From positions 2,842,001-2,906,000 of the forward strand of contig NC_014387.1 in the NCBI RefSeq assembly GCF_000145035.1: a stretch of DNA of 64,000 bases, in the 5' to 3' direction. Source of the stretch: Butyrivibrio proteoclasticus B316. Its GTDB lineage: Bacteria > Bacillota > Clostridia > Lachnospirales > Lachnospiraceae. This document shows, one piece after another, positions 9,738 through 17,679 of the stretch. The notes beneath the pieces are model-generated. The model had not been told where the DNA came from, did no database searches, and saw only the letters and a list, made by a program, of their open reading frames with translations. A program made the translations under genes and the position numbers. Positions within the stretch are counted from its first letter, which is position 1. Each line of letters begins with the position of its first letter.

Positions 9738-9926
9738 ATGGATAAATGGATTAAAGTATCAGATAAAATGCCAAATAGCTGAGAGTTGGTCTTGGCATAT
9801 CATACCTATGATGACCCATTCCATAGTGACCAACATATCATCACTTCCCGCTTTGAATATCAAGATTACTGGATGAATGGAACAATCACACACTGGATGC
9901 CGTATCCTGCGCCTCCAGAGAAATAA
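9738..9926 (+). pseudogene. DUF551-like passenger gene with an in-frame stop
   Basis: A 62-codon frame with TAGGAG eight bases before its ATG reads MDKWIKVSDKMPNS, stop (TGA at 9780-9782), ELVLAYHTYDDPF ... ITHWMPYPAPPEK. Both halves fit the DUF551 pattern, WIxVxDxxP at the start and THWMPLPEPP at the end, a small family common in phages. The family usually has Gly at the position of the TGA, so one GGA to TGA change would explain it. It ends four bases before the tnpA start, so tnpA may depend on its translation. Confidence 0.6.
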
Positions 9927-9930
9927 CGGT

Positions 9931-10425
9931 ATGGATAACAGATACAATCGTCAAAATAGACGTAAGTACAGTCTAAAAGTACATATAGTTCTCGTTACAA
10001 AGTATCGTAAGCAACTGCTCAGAGGTACTATTGCCGACGATGTGAAACAGAAAATATACGATATCAGTAATTCCAAAAGGTACAGCATTATTGCTATGGA
10101 AACTGATAAAGACCATATACATTTTCTTATAAGCTATGATACTACGGACAGAGTTTGCGACATTGTAAAACTTATTAAACAGCAGACCACATACTATCTG
10201 TGGCAAAAATATCCAAACTTTCTGTCTAAGCAGTATTGGAAGAAGAGAATCTTTTGGTCTGACGGATACTTTGCTTGTAGCATAGGTGAAGTATCATCAG
10301 CCACCATACAGAAGTACATAGAAAGTCAAGGTCAATGGCTACGAATTTACACGGCTCCTCCCACCGCCCAAGGGCAGTGGGTTTCCGCCTACGACAACCG
10401 AAAGGATTATATTTATGAAAAATAA
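9931..10425 (+). CDS. tnpA: TnpA, Y1 HUH single-strand transposase of IS200/IS605
   Basis: About 164 residues from the ATG at 9931; an upstream in-frame ATG (9877) lies inside the DUF551 remnant in another frame and is rejected. The HUH metal site is seen as DHIHFLISY, the WQKYPNFLSKQYWKKRIFWS block is typical, and the catalytic tyrosine is in TIQKYIESQG. Residues after that point are unusual: the frame crosses the end hairpin of the element, leaves the IS and stops at 10425, inside the first codons of prs. So the C-terminal ~30 residues are not family sequence. Confidence 0.9.
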   Translation: MDNRYNRQNRRKYSLKVHIVLVTKYRKQLLRGTIADDVKQKIYDISNSKRYSIIAMETDKDHIHFLISYDTTDRVCDIVKLIKQQTTYYLWQKYPNFLSKQYWKKRIFWSDGYFACSIGEVSSATIQKYIESQGQWLRIYTAPPTAQGQWVSAYDNRKDYIYEK

Positions 10426-11506
10426 CCTTGCTATTATCGCACTTGAATCTTTCCATGAACAGGGTAAAAAAGTAAATGAAATCCTGTGCAAATGGCGAAA
10501 TGCCGACAATTTTATGATTTCCTGCAAATGTCCAAGATTTAGCAGCGGCGAAGCAAAGGGGATAATCTCAGAATCCATACGTGATAAAGATCTCTACATC
10601 ATGGTGGATGTCTGCAACAGTTCTCTTCGCTACAAAATGGACGGCGAATATAATCGCATGTCTCCGGATGATCACTATCAGGATTTAAAGAGAATCATTG
10701 CGGCCTGCAATGGCAAGGCTTCAAGGATCACTGTTGTCATGCCGTTTCTGTATGAATCAAGACAGCATCGCAAAACCGGCAGGGAATCTCTTGACTGTGC
10801 AATCATGCTCAAAGAGCTTGAATTCATGGGTGTTAACAGTATAGTGACCTTCGATGCTCACGACCCGAGAATGTCCAATGTACTTCCGCTTATGGGGCTT
10901 GAGAATGTATCTCCTGCTCTTCAGTTCACTCAGGGGCTTCTGACGGAATATGAAGATATTCAGATTGACTCAGATCATCTTATGTTCATAGCTCCCGACG
11001 AAGGAGCCACAGAACGTGTAGTCTTTTTGGCTTCAGTATATGGCGTCAACATCGGTATGTTCTACAAGAGGCGTGATTACGCCAATATCATAGATGGTGT
11101 CAATCCTATCATTGCCCATGATTTCTGCGGTGGAGACCTGGATGGAATGGATGCGATCGTTGTGGATGACATGATTGCTTCCGGAGGCAGCATCGTAGAT
11201 GTCTGCAGGCAGATAAAAGAACGCGGAGCCAGAAGGATCTTTATCTTCTCAACCTTTGGACTTTTCACTAACGGTTTTGCCAAGCTGGACAAAGCCTACG
11301 AAGAGGGCCTCTTTGACAGGATCTTCACCACCAACCTGGTTTACCAGAAAAAAGAGCTCCTCGAAAAAGAATACTATTACAGCATAAACATGAACCGCTA
11401 CATCGCTGCCATCATCGACACCCTCAACAAACACGAACCAATGCAGCCCCTCGTCAAACCCGAAAAACGAATCCGCGAAACCATCCGCAACTATAAATCC
11501 GTATGA
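10415..11506 (+). CDS. prs: Ribose-phosphate pyrophosphokinase (PRPP synthetase)
   Basis: 363 residues, the longer Clostridial form. It makes PRPP from ribose 5-phosphate and ATP for purine, pyrimidine, histidine and tryptophan synthesis. The PRPP-binding loop is VVDDMIASGGSIV; the ATP/catalytic flap region is MPFLYESRQHRK and FDAHDPRMSN. The start ATG overlaps the tnpA stop region and has GAAAGGAT about eight bases upstream. The IS has inserted roughly 15-30 bases before the start, so any original promoter is now 2 kb away and expression may come from within the IS. PRPP is also the substrate used after trpEG downstream. Confidence 0.9.
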   Translation: MKNNLAIIALESFHEQGKKVNEILCKWRNADNFMISCKCPRFSSGEAKGIISESIRDKDLYIMVDVCNSSLRYKMDGEYNRMSPDDHYQDLKRIIAACNGKASRITVVMPFLYESRQHRKTGRESLDCAIMLKELEFMGVNSIVTFDAHDPRMSNVLPLMGLENVSPALQFTQGLLTEYEDIQIDSDHLMFIAPDEGATERVVFLASVYGVNIGMFYKRRDYANIIDGVNPIIAHDFCGGDLDGMDAIVVDDMIASGGSIVDVCRQIKERGARRIFIFSTFGLFTNGFAKLDKAYEEGLFDRIFTTNLVYQKKELLEKEYYYSINMNRYIAAIIDTLNKHEPMQPLVKPEKRIRETIRNYKSV

Positions 11507-11508
11507 AA

Positions 11509-11536
11509 TTGTTGACAATGGATTCGCGGATATAGT
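11509..11536 (+). promoter_or_regulatory. Possible promoter before the trp T-box
   Basis: TTGTTG (11509) and TATAGT (11531-11536) are 16 bases apart; a better -35, TTGACA at 11512, would be only 13 bases from the same -10. The spacing ambiguity lowers confidence. Confidence 0.4.
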
Positions 11537-11554
11537 AAAGTGGATTTAATTAAA

Positions 11555-11890
11555 TAGCACGTTAAACCAATGAAGGAGAGGAGTACCTTTTCATGATGCC
11601 TCAGAGAGAGCCGTGTTGCTGGGAAGCGGTAGGATAGTGATCTGGGAATGGACTCCTGAGGGCGCAGGGAAATGCAGTTTGTACTGCAGAGTATATGGCG
11701 ACGTGAAGGCATACGTCAGTTGCCAGGGGTATGTTGGTATCCTGTGAGTATCGTACGATAATCATTGTGTGGTGTACTAGTACCCTGATAAGAGCATAGG
11801 TAATCCTATGAATTCAAGGTGGCACCGCGGAATATCTGATAATTTTCGTCCTTGATAGAAACTTATGTTTCTGTCAGGGACTTTTTTATA
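11555..11890 (+). promoter_or_regulatory. Tryptophan T-box leader with terminator
   Basis: The T-box sequence AAGGTGGCACCGCGG is at 11816-11830, upstream of trpE. In the stem I region the specifier is TGG at 11649-11651 inside GGGAATGGAC, reading tryptophan. The antiterminator bulge UGGC fits a tRNA ending GCCA, as bacterial tRNA-Trp (discriminator G) does. The terminator is at 11848-11887 (GTCCTTGATAGAAAC / GTTTCTGTCAGGGAC then T6). Uncharged tRNA-Trp should stabilise the antiterminator and allow trpEG expression. Confidence 0.93.
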
Positions 11891-11947
11891 TGATAAGGTA
11901 ATTCCGTCCTGGATAGAAACGAACATTTTATTCTCAGGGAGGCAGAC

Positions 11948-13459
11948 ATGACATTTTATCCGGATTTAGACACGATCAAAACTTATGCAGCAAGCGGCAA
12001 TTACGATATTGTTCCTGTAAGCTGCACTCTTCTCTCCGACTTCATAACACCAATTGAAGTCATGCGAAAGCTCAAAAAGGCATCCACTCACTGCTATATG
12101 CTCGAATCAGCCCAGGCAGATGAGAAATGGGGCAGGTATACCTTTCTTGGATATGACCCTAAGCTTGAAATCACATGCATTAACGGACATATGAAGATAG
12201 GTGACAGTTCTTTTGACACTAAAGACCCATCTGCTCATATCAGAGATATCATGCACAGTCACAGAAGTCCTAAGCTTTCCACTCTTCCAACCTTTACAGG
12301 AGGTCTTGTAGGTTATTTTTCCTATGATTATCTGACTTATTCAGAACCGACTGCCAAGGTAAGCGTCAACGACACAGAGGAATTCAAAGATGTGGATCTT
12401 ATGCTATTCGACAAGGTCATTGTTTTTGACAATGTAACGCAAAGGATAATCCTCATCGCCAACATGAATTTGAATTCAAACGCTGCAGGTTCAGCTTCAG
12501 ATGTAAGCTTCAGTACACTTGAAGATAACTATAATGAAGCTGTTTCAGAGCTTAATAAGATAAAAGATCTCCTCATATACGGAGAGAAACAAATAGAGCC
12601 CAAAGGGAAGTTACTCAGCCCTATAAAGCCTTTGTTTGACAAGGAAACCTACTCTGACATGGTTATCCGCGCTAAAAAGCATATCTTCGAGGGTGATATT
12701 TTCCAGATCGTACTCTCCAACTATCTGACAGCGGATTATGAAGGAAGTCTCTTTGAAACATACAGAAGGCTTCGCACTATCAACCCTTCGCCCTACATGT
12801 TTTATTTTTCAGGGACAGATGTTGAGATTGCAGGTGCATCTCCCGAAACGCTGGTAAAACTTGAAGATGGTGTCCTCCACACCTTTCCTCTTGCAGGAAC
12901 ACGAAAAAGAGGAACTACAGAAGCTGAAGATATAGCCTTGGAAAAAGAGCTTCTTGCCGATGAAAAGGAGCTGGCTGAGCACAACATGCTCGTTGACCTT
13001 GGAAGAAATGATCTTGGTAAGATCAGTAAATTTGGGACTGTAGAAGTTGAAAAGCTTCATTCTATCGAAAGGTTCTCCCACGTTATGCATATCGGCTCTA
13101 CCGTTCGAGGGATCATCAGAGATGACAGGGATGCTCTTGATGCAATAGAAGCCGTGCTTCCAGCAGGAACTCTTTCAGGAGCTCCCAAAATCCGCGCCTG
13201 CCAGCTTATTGGGGCTCTCGAGGGCAATAAGCGCGGCGTCTACGGAGGTGCTATCGGATACATTGATTTTTCAGGAAACATGGATGCCTGCATAGCCATA
13301 AGGCTTCTCTACAAGAAAAACGGCAAAGTCTTTGTAAGAAGCGGCGCAGGAATAGTCGCAGATTCTAACCCGGAAAAAGAATATGAGGAATGCATAAATA
13401 AGGCAAAGGCAGCTCTTACTGCTCTTGAGAACACTATGGCAGATGAGAAAGGCAGGTAA
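11948..13459 (+). CDS. trpE: Anthranilate synthase component I
   Basis: 503 residues. It converts chorismate, with ammonia delivered by TrpG, to anthranilate, the first step of tryptophan synthesis. MLESAQADEKWGRYTF contains the LES tryptophan-feedback site near the N-terminus. The chorismate-binding domain shows IFQIVLSNYL, AGTRKRG, HNMLVDLGRNDLG, AGTLSGAPK and RSGAGIVADSNPE-like blocks. The start is preceded by AGGGAGG and follows the T-box terminator by about 60 bases. TrpG follows after six bases, consistent with a heteromeric complex. Confidence 0.95.
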   Translation: MTFYPDLDTIKTYAASGNYDIVPVSCTLLSDFITPIEVMRKLKKASTHCYMLESAQADEKWGRYTFLGYDPKLEITCINGHMKIGDSSFDTKDPSAHIRDIMHSHRSPKLSTLPTFTGGLVGYFSYDYLTYSEPTAKVSVNDTEEFKDVDLMLFDKVIVFDNVTQRIILIANMNLNSNAAGSASDVSFSTLEDNYNEAVSELNKIKDLLIYGEKQIEPKGKLLSPIKPLFDKETYSDMVIRAKKHIFEGDIFQIVLSNYLTADYEGSLFETYRRLRTINPSPYMFYFSGTDVEIAGASPETLVKLEDGVLHTFPLAGTRKRGTTEAEDIALEKELLADEKELAEHNMLVDLGRNDLGKISKFGTVEVEKLHSIERFSHVMHIGSTVRGIIRDDRDALDAIEAVLPAGTLSGAPKIRACQLIGALEGNKRGVYGGAIGYIDFSGNMDACIAIRLLYKKNGKVFVRSGAGIVADSNPEKEYEECINKAKAALTALENTMADEKGR

Positions 13460-13465
13460 ACAGGC

Positions 13466-14095
13466 ATGATACTACTAATAGATAACTACGACAGTTTTTC
13501 ATATAACCTATACCAGATGGTAGGCGACATTGTTTATAATTCCAAGGACCCTGATCAGCAAAAAGACTCAGTATCCCGGAATAATTTGCCTGCAGAAGAT
13601 ATCCTCAAAGTGATCCGAAATGACGAACTTACAATCGAAGAAATCCGAAGGCTCTCACCGGATAAGATAATTATTTCTCCGGGCCCCGGTCGCCCTGAAG
13701 ATGCCGGAATCATCATAGATGTGGTCAAAGAGCTGGGAAAAGAGATACCAATCCTGGGTGTATGTCTGGGGCATCAGGCAATCTGTGCTTCCTATGGGGG
13801 CGTAATAACCTATGCCAAGGAGCTAATGCACGGCAAGCAGTCTCATGTACACTTTGATTCCTCCTGCCCTATTTTTGCAGGACTTGGAAGCGAGGGAGAT
13901 GTTGCAAGATATCACTCTCTTTCTCTTGACGCAGACACACTTCCTGAGTGCCTTAGTGTCACATCAACCACTGATGATGGAGAGATAATGGCAGTTCAAC
14001 ACCGGGAGTATTCCATTTTCGGCCTTCAGTTTCATCCTGAATCCATCCTTACTCCGGACGGTAAAACCATGCTCAAGAACTTCATTAAACTATGA
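13466..14095 (+). CDS. trpG: Anthranilate synthase component II, glutamine amidotransferase
   Basis: 209 residues, class I amidotransferase. LIDNYDSFSYNLYQ opens it; SPGPGRPEDAG, the nucleophile Cys in LGVCLGHQAI, and the His/Glu pair in LQFHPESI complete the triad. A stretch of about 20 residues after the first strand (around residues 20-40) is longer than in typical TrpG. It releases ammonia from glutamine for TrpE and may also serve p-aminobenzoate synthesis. No trpDCFBA genes follow; the next gene is glnA with its own promoter. Confidence 0.93.
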   Translation: MILLIDNYDSFSYNLYQMVGDIVYNSKDPDQQKDSVSRNNLPAEDILKVIRNDELTIEEIRRLSPDKIIISPGPGRPEDAGIIIDVVKELGKEIPILGVCLGHQAICASYGGVITYAKELMHGKQSHVHFDSSCPIFAGLGSEGDVARYHSLSLDADTLPECLSVTSTTDDGEIMAVQHREYSIFGLQFHPESILTPDGKTMLKNFIKL

Positions 14096-14114
14096 CTAAA
14101 TGAATCTTTTTTTG

Positions 14115-14143
14115 TTGACACAAGCAGGCAAAAAAATTAACAT
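14115..14143 (+). promoter_or_regulatory. SigA promoter of glnA
   Basis: TTGACA (14115-14120), 17-base spacer, TAACAT (14138-14143), just after the trpG stop. The start near 14150 leaves a leader of about 105 bases. Confidence 0.75.
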
Positions 14144-14175
14144 TGTTTGTAGTAAGTTTAATTATGATTTTAGAA

Positions 14176-14235
14176 GGCAAGGGTGCCAAAGCAGCGACAA
14201 CAGTGTTGTCCACTGTTTTGTGCACCTTTTTTCAT
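14176..14235 (+). promoter_or_regulatory. glnA leader: ANTAR-type hairpin and intrinsic terminator
   Basis: A hairpin GGC AAGGGT GCC (14176-14187) has a hexaloop with A at position 1 and G at position 4, the ANTAR recognition rule. It shares bases with the 5' arm of a terminator-like stem (GGTGC..GCACC enclosing AACAGTG/CACTGTT, 14182-14232) followed by T6. The two structures exclude each other, as in known ANTAR antitermination. A first hexaloop hairpin upstream was not found clearly. Confidence 0.6.
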
Positions 14236-14256
14236 TCATACAAACAGGAGGAAATC

Positions 14257-15591
14257 ATGAGCAAATACACAAGAGAAGACATTTTCCGAATTGTAGAGGA
14301 AGAAGATGTTGCATTTATCAGACTGCAGTTCTGCGATCTGTTTGGTGTTCCCAAGAACATCGCCATTCCATCAAGCCAGCTTGAAAAAGCTCTGAGTAAT
14401 GAGTGCATGTTTGACGGGATCTCAATTGATGGTTTTACCAGAGATGATGAAAGCGATATGTACCTCTACCCTGACCTTGACAGCTTTGAGATTTATCCCT
14501 GGAGACCTCAGGCAGGTAAGGTTGCCCGCATGTTCTGTAATGTCTACACTTCAGACAATAAGCCTTTTTCAGGTGACCCCAGATCAATCCTTGGCAATGT
14601 CATAAAAAGGGCTGCAGATATGGGTATCTCTTTTAAAGTTAACCCACGTCTTGAGTTCTTTTTATTCGACTACGATGACAATGGAAATCCAACTGCTACC
14701 ACCAAGGAAAGAGCCGGCTATTTTGATGTAGCTCCGCTTGATCAGGGCGAAAATGTCAGAAGAGAGATCATTCTGAACTTAGAAGAAATGGGCTTTAACA
14801 TCTCTTCATCCCATCACGAGATTGCCCCTGCCCAGCATGAGATCCAGTTTGAAGAGGAAGATGCTCTAAGGGCTGCTGACATGATCATGACATTCCGTAT
14901 GGCAGTTAAGACGATTGCCAAAAAGCACGGTCTTTATGCCACCTTTATGCCCAAGCCCGTAGAAGGGATCAGCGGATCCGGAATGCATATGAGTTTTCTT
15001 GCTGAAAATTCAGATGGTGAGAATATTTTTGTTGATAAAGACGGGCAGCTTTCTGAGACTGCCGGAAGTTTCATCGCCGGAGTACTCTCTCATGCAAGAG
15101 GAATGACTCTTATCACAAATCCTATTGTTAACTCCTATAAGAGACTAGTTCCCGGCTATGATGCTCCTGTTAATATCTCCTGGTCCCAGTCATCAAACGG
15201 CAGAAGCGCTCTTATTCGTATTCCTTCAAGAAAAAGCTCTGCTACAAGAATTGAAGTTCGTAACCCTGATGCAACCTGCAACCCATATCTTGCTATTGCT
15301 CTTATTCTTGCAGCCGGCCTTGAAGGCATTGAAAAAAAGCTCACACCTCCTGCTGAGCTGACTGAGAATATCAGAAGTATCTCTTTTGACCAGACAAGTT
15401 CATCAAATGTGGATGTTCTTCCTATGACTCTTGGTGAAGCTATAACAGCCTTTAAAGCTGATGAGTTTGGCAAAGAGATTCTGAGCGAGTCTGTTTATCG
15501 CAAGATCATAGAAGCCAAGAAGGCTGAGTGGAAAGAGTTCCGCACCTGCGTGACAAAGTGGGAACTTGATAAATACCTCAATAATTTCTGA
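14257..15591 (+). CDS. glnA: Glutamine synthetase type I
   Basis: 444 residues, GSI of the shorter Gram-positive (alpha) kind. It makes glutamine from glutamate, ammonia and ATP as a dodecamer. Metal and substrate motifs include NPRLEFFLFD, SSHHEIAPAQHEI, SGSGMHMSFL, NSYKRLVPGYDAP and RNPDATCNPYLA. The ATG at 14257 is five bases after AGGAGG; an in-frame ATG at 14143 would place the leader terminator inside the coding region and is rejected. It is followed by the ANTAR regulator, which probably controls the leader. Confidence 0.95.
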   Translation: MSKYTREDIFRIVEEEDVAFIRLQFCDLFGVPKNIAIPSSQLEKALSNECMFDGISIDGFTRDDESDMYLYPDLDSFEIYPWRPQAGKVARMFCNVYTSDNKPFSGDPRSILGNVIKRAADMGISFKVNPRLEFFLFDYDDNGNPTATTKERAGYFDVAPLDQGENVRREIILNLEEMGFNISSSHHEIAPAQHEIQFEEEDALRAADMIMTFRMAVKTIAKKHGLYATFMPKPVEGISGSGMHMSFLAENSDGENIFVDKDGQLSETAGSFIAGVLSHARGMTLITNPIVNSYKRLVPGYDAPVNISWSQSSNGRSALIRIPSRKSSATRIEVRNPDATCNPYLAIALILAAGLEGIEKKLTPPAELTENIRSISFDQTSSSNVDVLPMTLGEAITAFKADEFGKEILSESVYRKIIEAKKAEWKEFRTCVTKWELDKYLNNF

Positions 15592-15651
15592 TCAGGAAAC
15601 CGTACCGGCTAATACTATTTATATAAAACAAGGATTGTTGAGGTTGGATTT

Positions 15652-16200
15652 GTGAATATTATCGTTGCTTTTGCCAAGGCAGAAGATGCCCATAAATTCA
15701 AAAGCATATTGCTCCGTGGCGGATTTGACAACATTACAGCTGTCACTTCCGGCATGCAGGCGCTTTCCGCCATGGAGGACCTTGGAAGCGGTGTCATTGT
15801 ATGTGGCTACCGCTTAAGTGACATGCTCTATTCCGACCTTGTTGAAGATTTGCCCGGATACTTTCAAATGCTCATGATCGCTTCTGCTGACAAATCTCCT
15901 GCAGGCAACGATAATTCGCGCCTCATTTATCTTCCGACACCTGTAACCAAAGAAAATCTCTATTCCACCCTCAGTATGATGATGGAGGGAGTTTCCAGAG
16001 CCCGTCAGAAAGCAAAACAGCACCGCTTAAGTAGAAGCGATGCTGATAAACAGGTCATAAATAAAGCCAAGGAAATTCTTATGGATAAGCATCATATGAC
16101 AGAGCCCGAAGCTCATAAGTATCTTCAGAAATGCTCCATGGAGTCCGGCTGCAACATGGTGGAAGCAGCCGAGATGGTATTATCCCTTGGCAATATGTGA
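15652..16200 (+). CDS. ANTAR-domain antiterminator with receiver-like N-terminus
   Basis: 182 residues from a GTG start preceded by GAGG. The N-terminal ~120 residues resemble a response-regulator receiver (IIVAFAKAEDAHKF, VIVCGYRLSDM) but the acidic pocket is incomplete, so it may be a pseudo-receiver. The C-terminal ~55 residues (AKEILMDKHHMTEPEAHKYL, then MVEAAEMVL) are an ANTAR RNA-binding three-helix domain. Its place directly after glnA, and the hexaloop-terminator leader in front of glnA, point to nitrogen-dependent antitermination of glnA. Confidence 0.85.
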   Translation: MNIIVAFAKAEDAHKFKSILLRGGFDNITAVTSGMQALSAMEDLGSGVIVCGYRLSDMLYSDLVEDLPGYFQMLMIASADKSPAGNDNSRLIYLPTPVTKENLYSTLSMMMEGVSRARQKAKQHRLSRSDADKQVINKAKEILMDKHHMTEPEAHKYLQKCSMESGCNMVEAAEMVLSLGNM

Positions 16201-16214
16201 GTATTGCACGATAA

Positions 16215-17675
16215 TCATGTATTATTTGCTGTATTTCTGCGGTACTCAGTAGGTGATACTCCAACAAATTCCTTAAAGTTCTTCATAAAGTGTTTGTCAT
16301 TGTCGTATCCAACCTTCTGTCCAATCTCATTAACTCTCATATCTGTTTCCTTGAGAAGGCGTTTAGCTTCGTCAATTCTGAGTTCCCTGATATAAGAGAC
16401 AAAGTTTATTCCTGTATAATTCTTGAATGCTGTGGAAAACAGTGAATAATTCATCGATACATAATTAGATACCACGGCCATATTTATGTCTGTGTTGTAA
16501 TTATTCCTGATATATTCAACTGCCTTTTGCATTTTTTTCTCAGCCTGGCCCTCCCCTGCCCTCTCCAGGAGCCTGCTGTTTTCCTCAAAAACAGTTTCAA
16601 AGAGAATCTCTTTATACTCAGACAGAGTTCCGTAAATATAGGGTCTTCCAACCCTTTCCCCGATATCTTTTTTATACACATTCGAGTATTCCTGCACAAA
16701 AAGACTCATAGCACTGTCAAAATCTTCCGGTTTTATCTGTCGTCTCCTGGCAGCTGTAAAAAAGGCGTTCCACTCTTTTTCAAGTGCTTCGGCTCTTTCT
16801 GTACCTGTAAGCTGAACTCTGGCACTGACTGCAGTTTTATCACACAGTTTTTTACCATTTTCATATAAAGGCTCCGGAACCTTAATGTCATCATCTGACA
16901 GAACTATCTCCTCGGAAAAGAAAGCTTTTTCCCTTCTCTCTTTGGCCTGAAGATAGGCTTTTTTGAGGTCTTTAGGGTCATTATATCCATCACTTATTCC
17001 GGCTGCTGAAACAATTTCTTCAGTTTCATCAGATAACCTGTTTCTGATTTCAGCCATTTTACTGTTACCTATAATAAAGACATCGGTTCCATCTATCTCT
17101 GCGATAGGAGTAAGCTCAGCCAGATCTTTTTGTATGTCGTCATTTCTGATAGCGGCAAGAATGTGATACTCCTCGCCAATATCAGCCCTTATCCTCCTGC
17201 CAATAATATCAAGGTCTTCATGGTCCTCGTTTCCATCAGTCAAAATGTACTTGAGAAATCTTTTCCCAAGCTTTTCGGTTTTCTGGGCAACATCATTCCT
17301 CTGGCTTATCTCTTTTTCCAGTTTCTCCATTACTTCTCTTAGCTTATCTCTCTCGACCGGCTTAAGAATATATTCCCTTACGCCCTGCCTCATCATTTCT
17401 ACAGCATAGGAAAAGTCATCATAACCACTTACTGCGATTGTGATTGGAGTGTCCTCAAGGCTCTGCATTTCCTTAACAAGCTCTATTCCGTTCATTTTGG
17501 GCATCCTGATATCGGTAAACATGACATCTACATGCTTGTCCCTTAAAACCTCCATGGCCTTAAGCCCGTTGGCACATTCTATTACTTCATCAACAGGGAC
17601 TCCGCATCTTTTTATCATGGTGGATATTCCCTGTCTGATCAACTTTTCATCTTCAACTACCAGTACTGTCTGCAT
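16215..17675 (-). CDS. AraC-type response regulator (YesN family)
   Basis: 486 residues. The receiver domain has the acidic pair in VVEDEKL, phospho-acceptor Asp in VMFTDIRMPKMNG and Lys in YILKPVERDK. A long middle linker leads to an AraC/XylS DNA-binding domain with two helix-turn-helix units (MAVVSNYVSMNYSLFSTAFK and VNEIGQKVGYDNDKHFMKNF). It is four bases after the sensor kinase gene and forms the output part of that pair, expected to act on the sugar ABC genes close by. Confidence 0.92.
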   Translation of the reverse strand: MQTVLVVEDEKLIRQGISTMIKRCGVPVDEVIECANGLKAMEVLRDKHVDVMFTDIRMPKMNGIELVKEMQSLEDTPITIAVSGYDDFSYAVEMMRQGVREYILKPVERDKLREVMEKLEKEISQRNDVAQKTEKLGKRFLKYILTDGNEDHEDLDIIGRRIRADIGEEYHILAAIRNDDIQKDLAELTPIAEIDGTDVFIIGNSKMAEIRNRLSDETEEIVSAAGISDGYNDPKDLKKAYLQAKERREKAFFSEEIVLSDDDIKVPEPLYENGKKLCDKTAVSARVQLTGTERAEALEKEWNAFFTAARRRQIKPEDFDSAMSLFVQEYSNVYKKDIGERVGRPYIYGTLSEYKEILFETVFEENSRLLERAGEGQAEKKMQKAVEYIRNNYNTDINMAVVSNYVSMNYSLFSTAFKNYTGINFVSYIRELRIDEAKRLLKETDMRVNEIGQKVGYDNDKHFMKNFKEFVGVSPTEYRRNTANNT

Positions 17676-17679
17676 GTAT

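Larger units (their letters stand above)
8385..10400. mobile_element. IS200/IS605-family insertion sequence (IS605 layout)
   Basis: tnpB (minus) and tnpA (plus) diverge from the middle, as in IS605. Each end carries a 22-base imperfect hairpin of the same architecture: 8392-8413 (CCAC.ACCT aa AGGT.GTGG) beyond tnpB and 10360-10381 (CCCAC.GCCC aa GGGC.GTGGG) beyond tnpA. There are no inverted repeats or target duplication, as expected for single-strand Y1 transposition. The outer borders are estimates within about 20 bases. Both transposition proteins look intact, so the element may be active. Confidence 0.8.

Noticed and set aside
9780..9782. In-frame TGA in the DUF551-like gene as a selenocysteine codon
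   Set aside because: No SECIS-like hairpin directly after it and the family usually has Gly there; a nonsense change is simpler.
14143..14256. Upstream ATG extending glutamine synthetase by 38 residues
   Set aside because: The extension overlaps the -10 and the leader terminator, is not GS-like, and the ATG at 14257 has AGGAGG.
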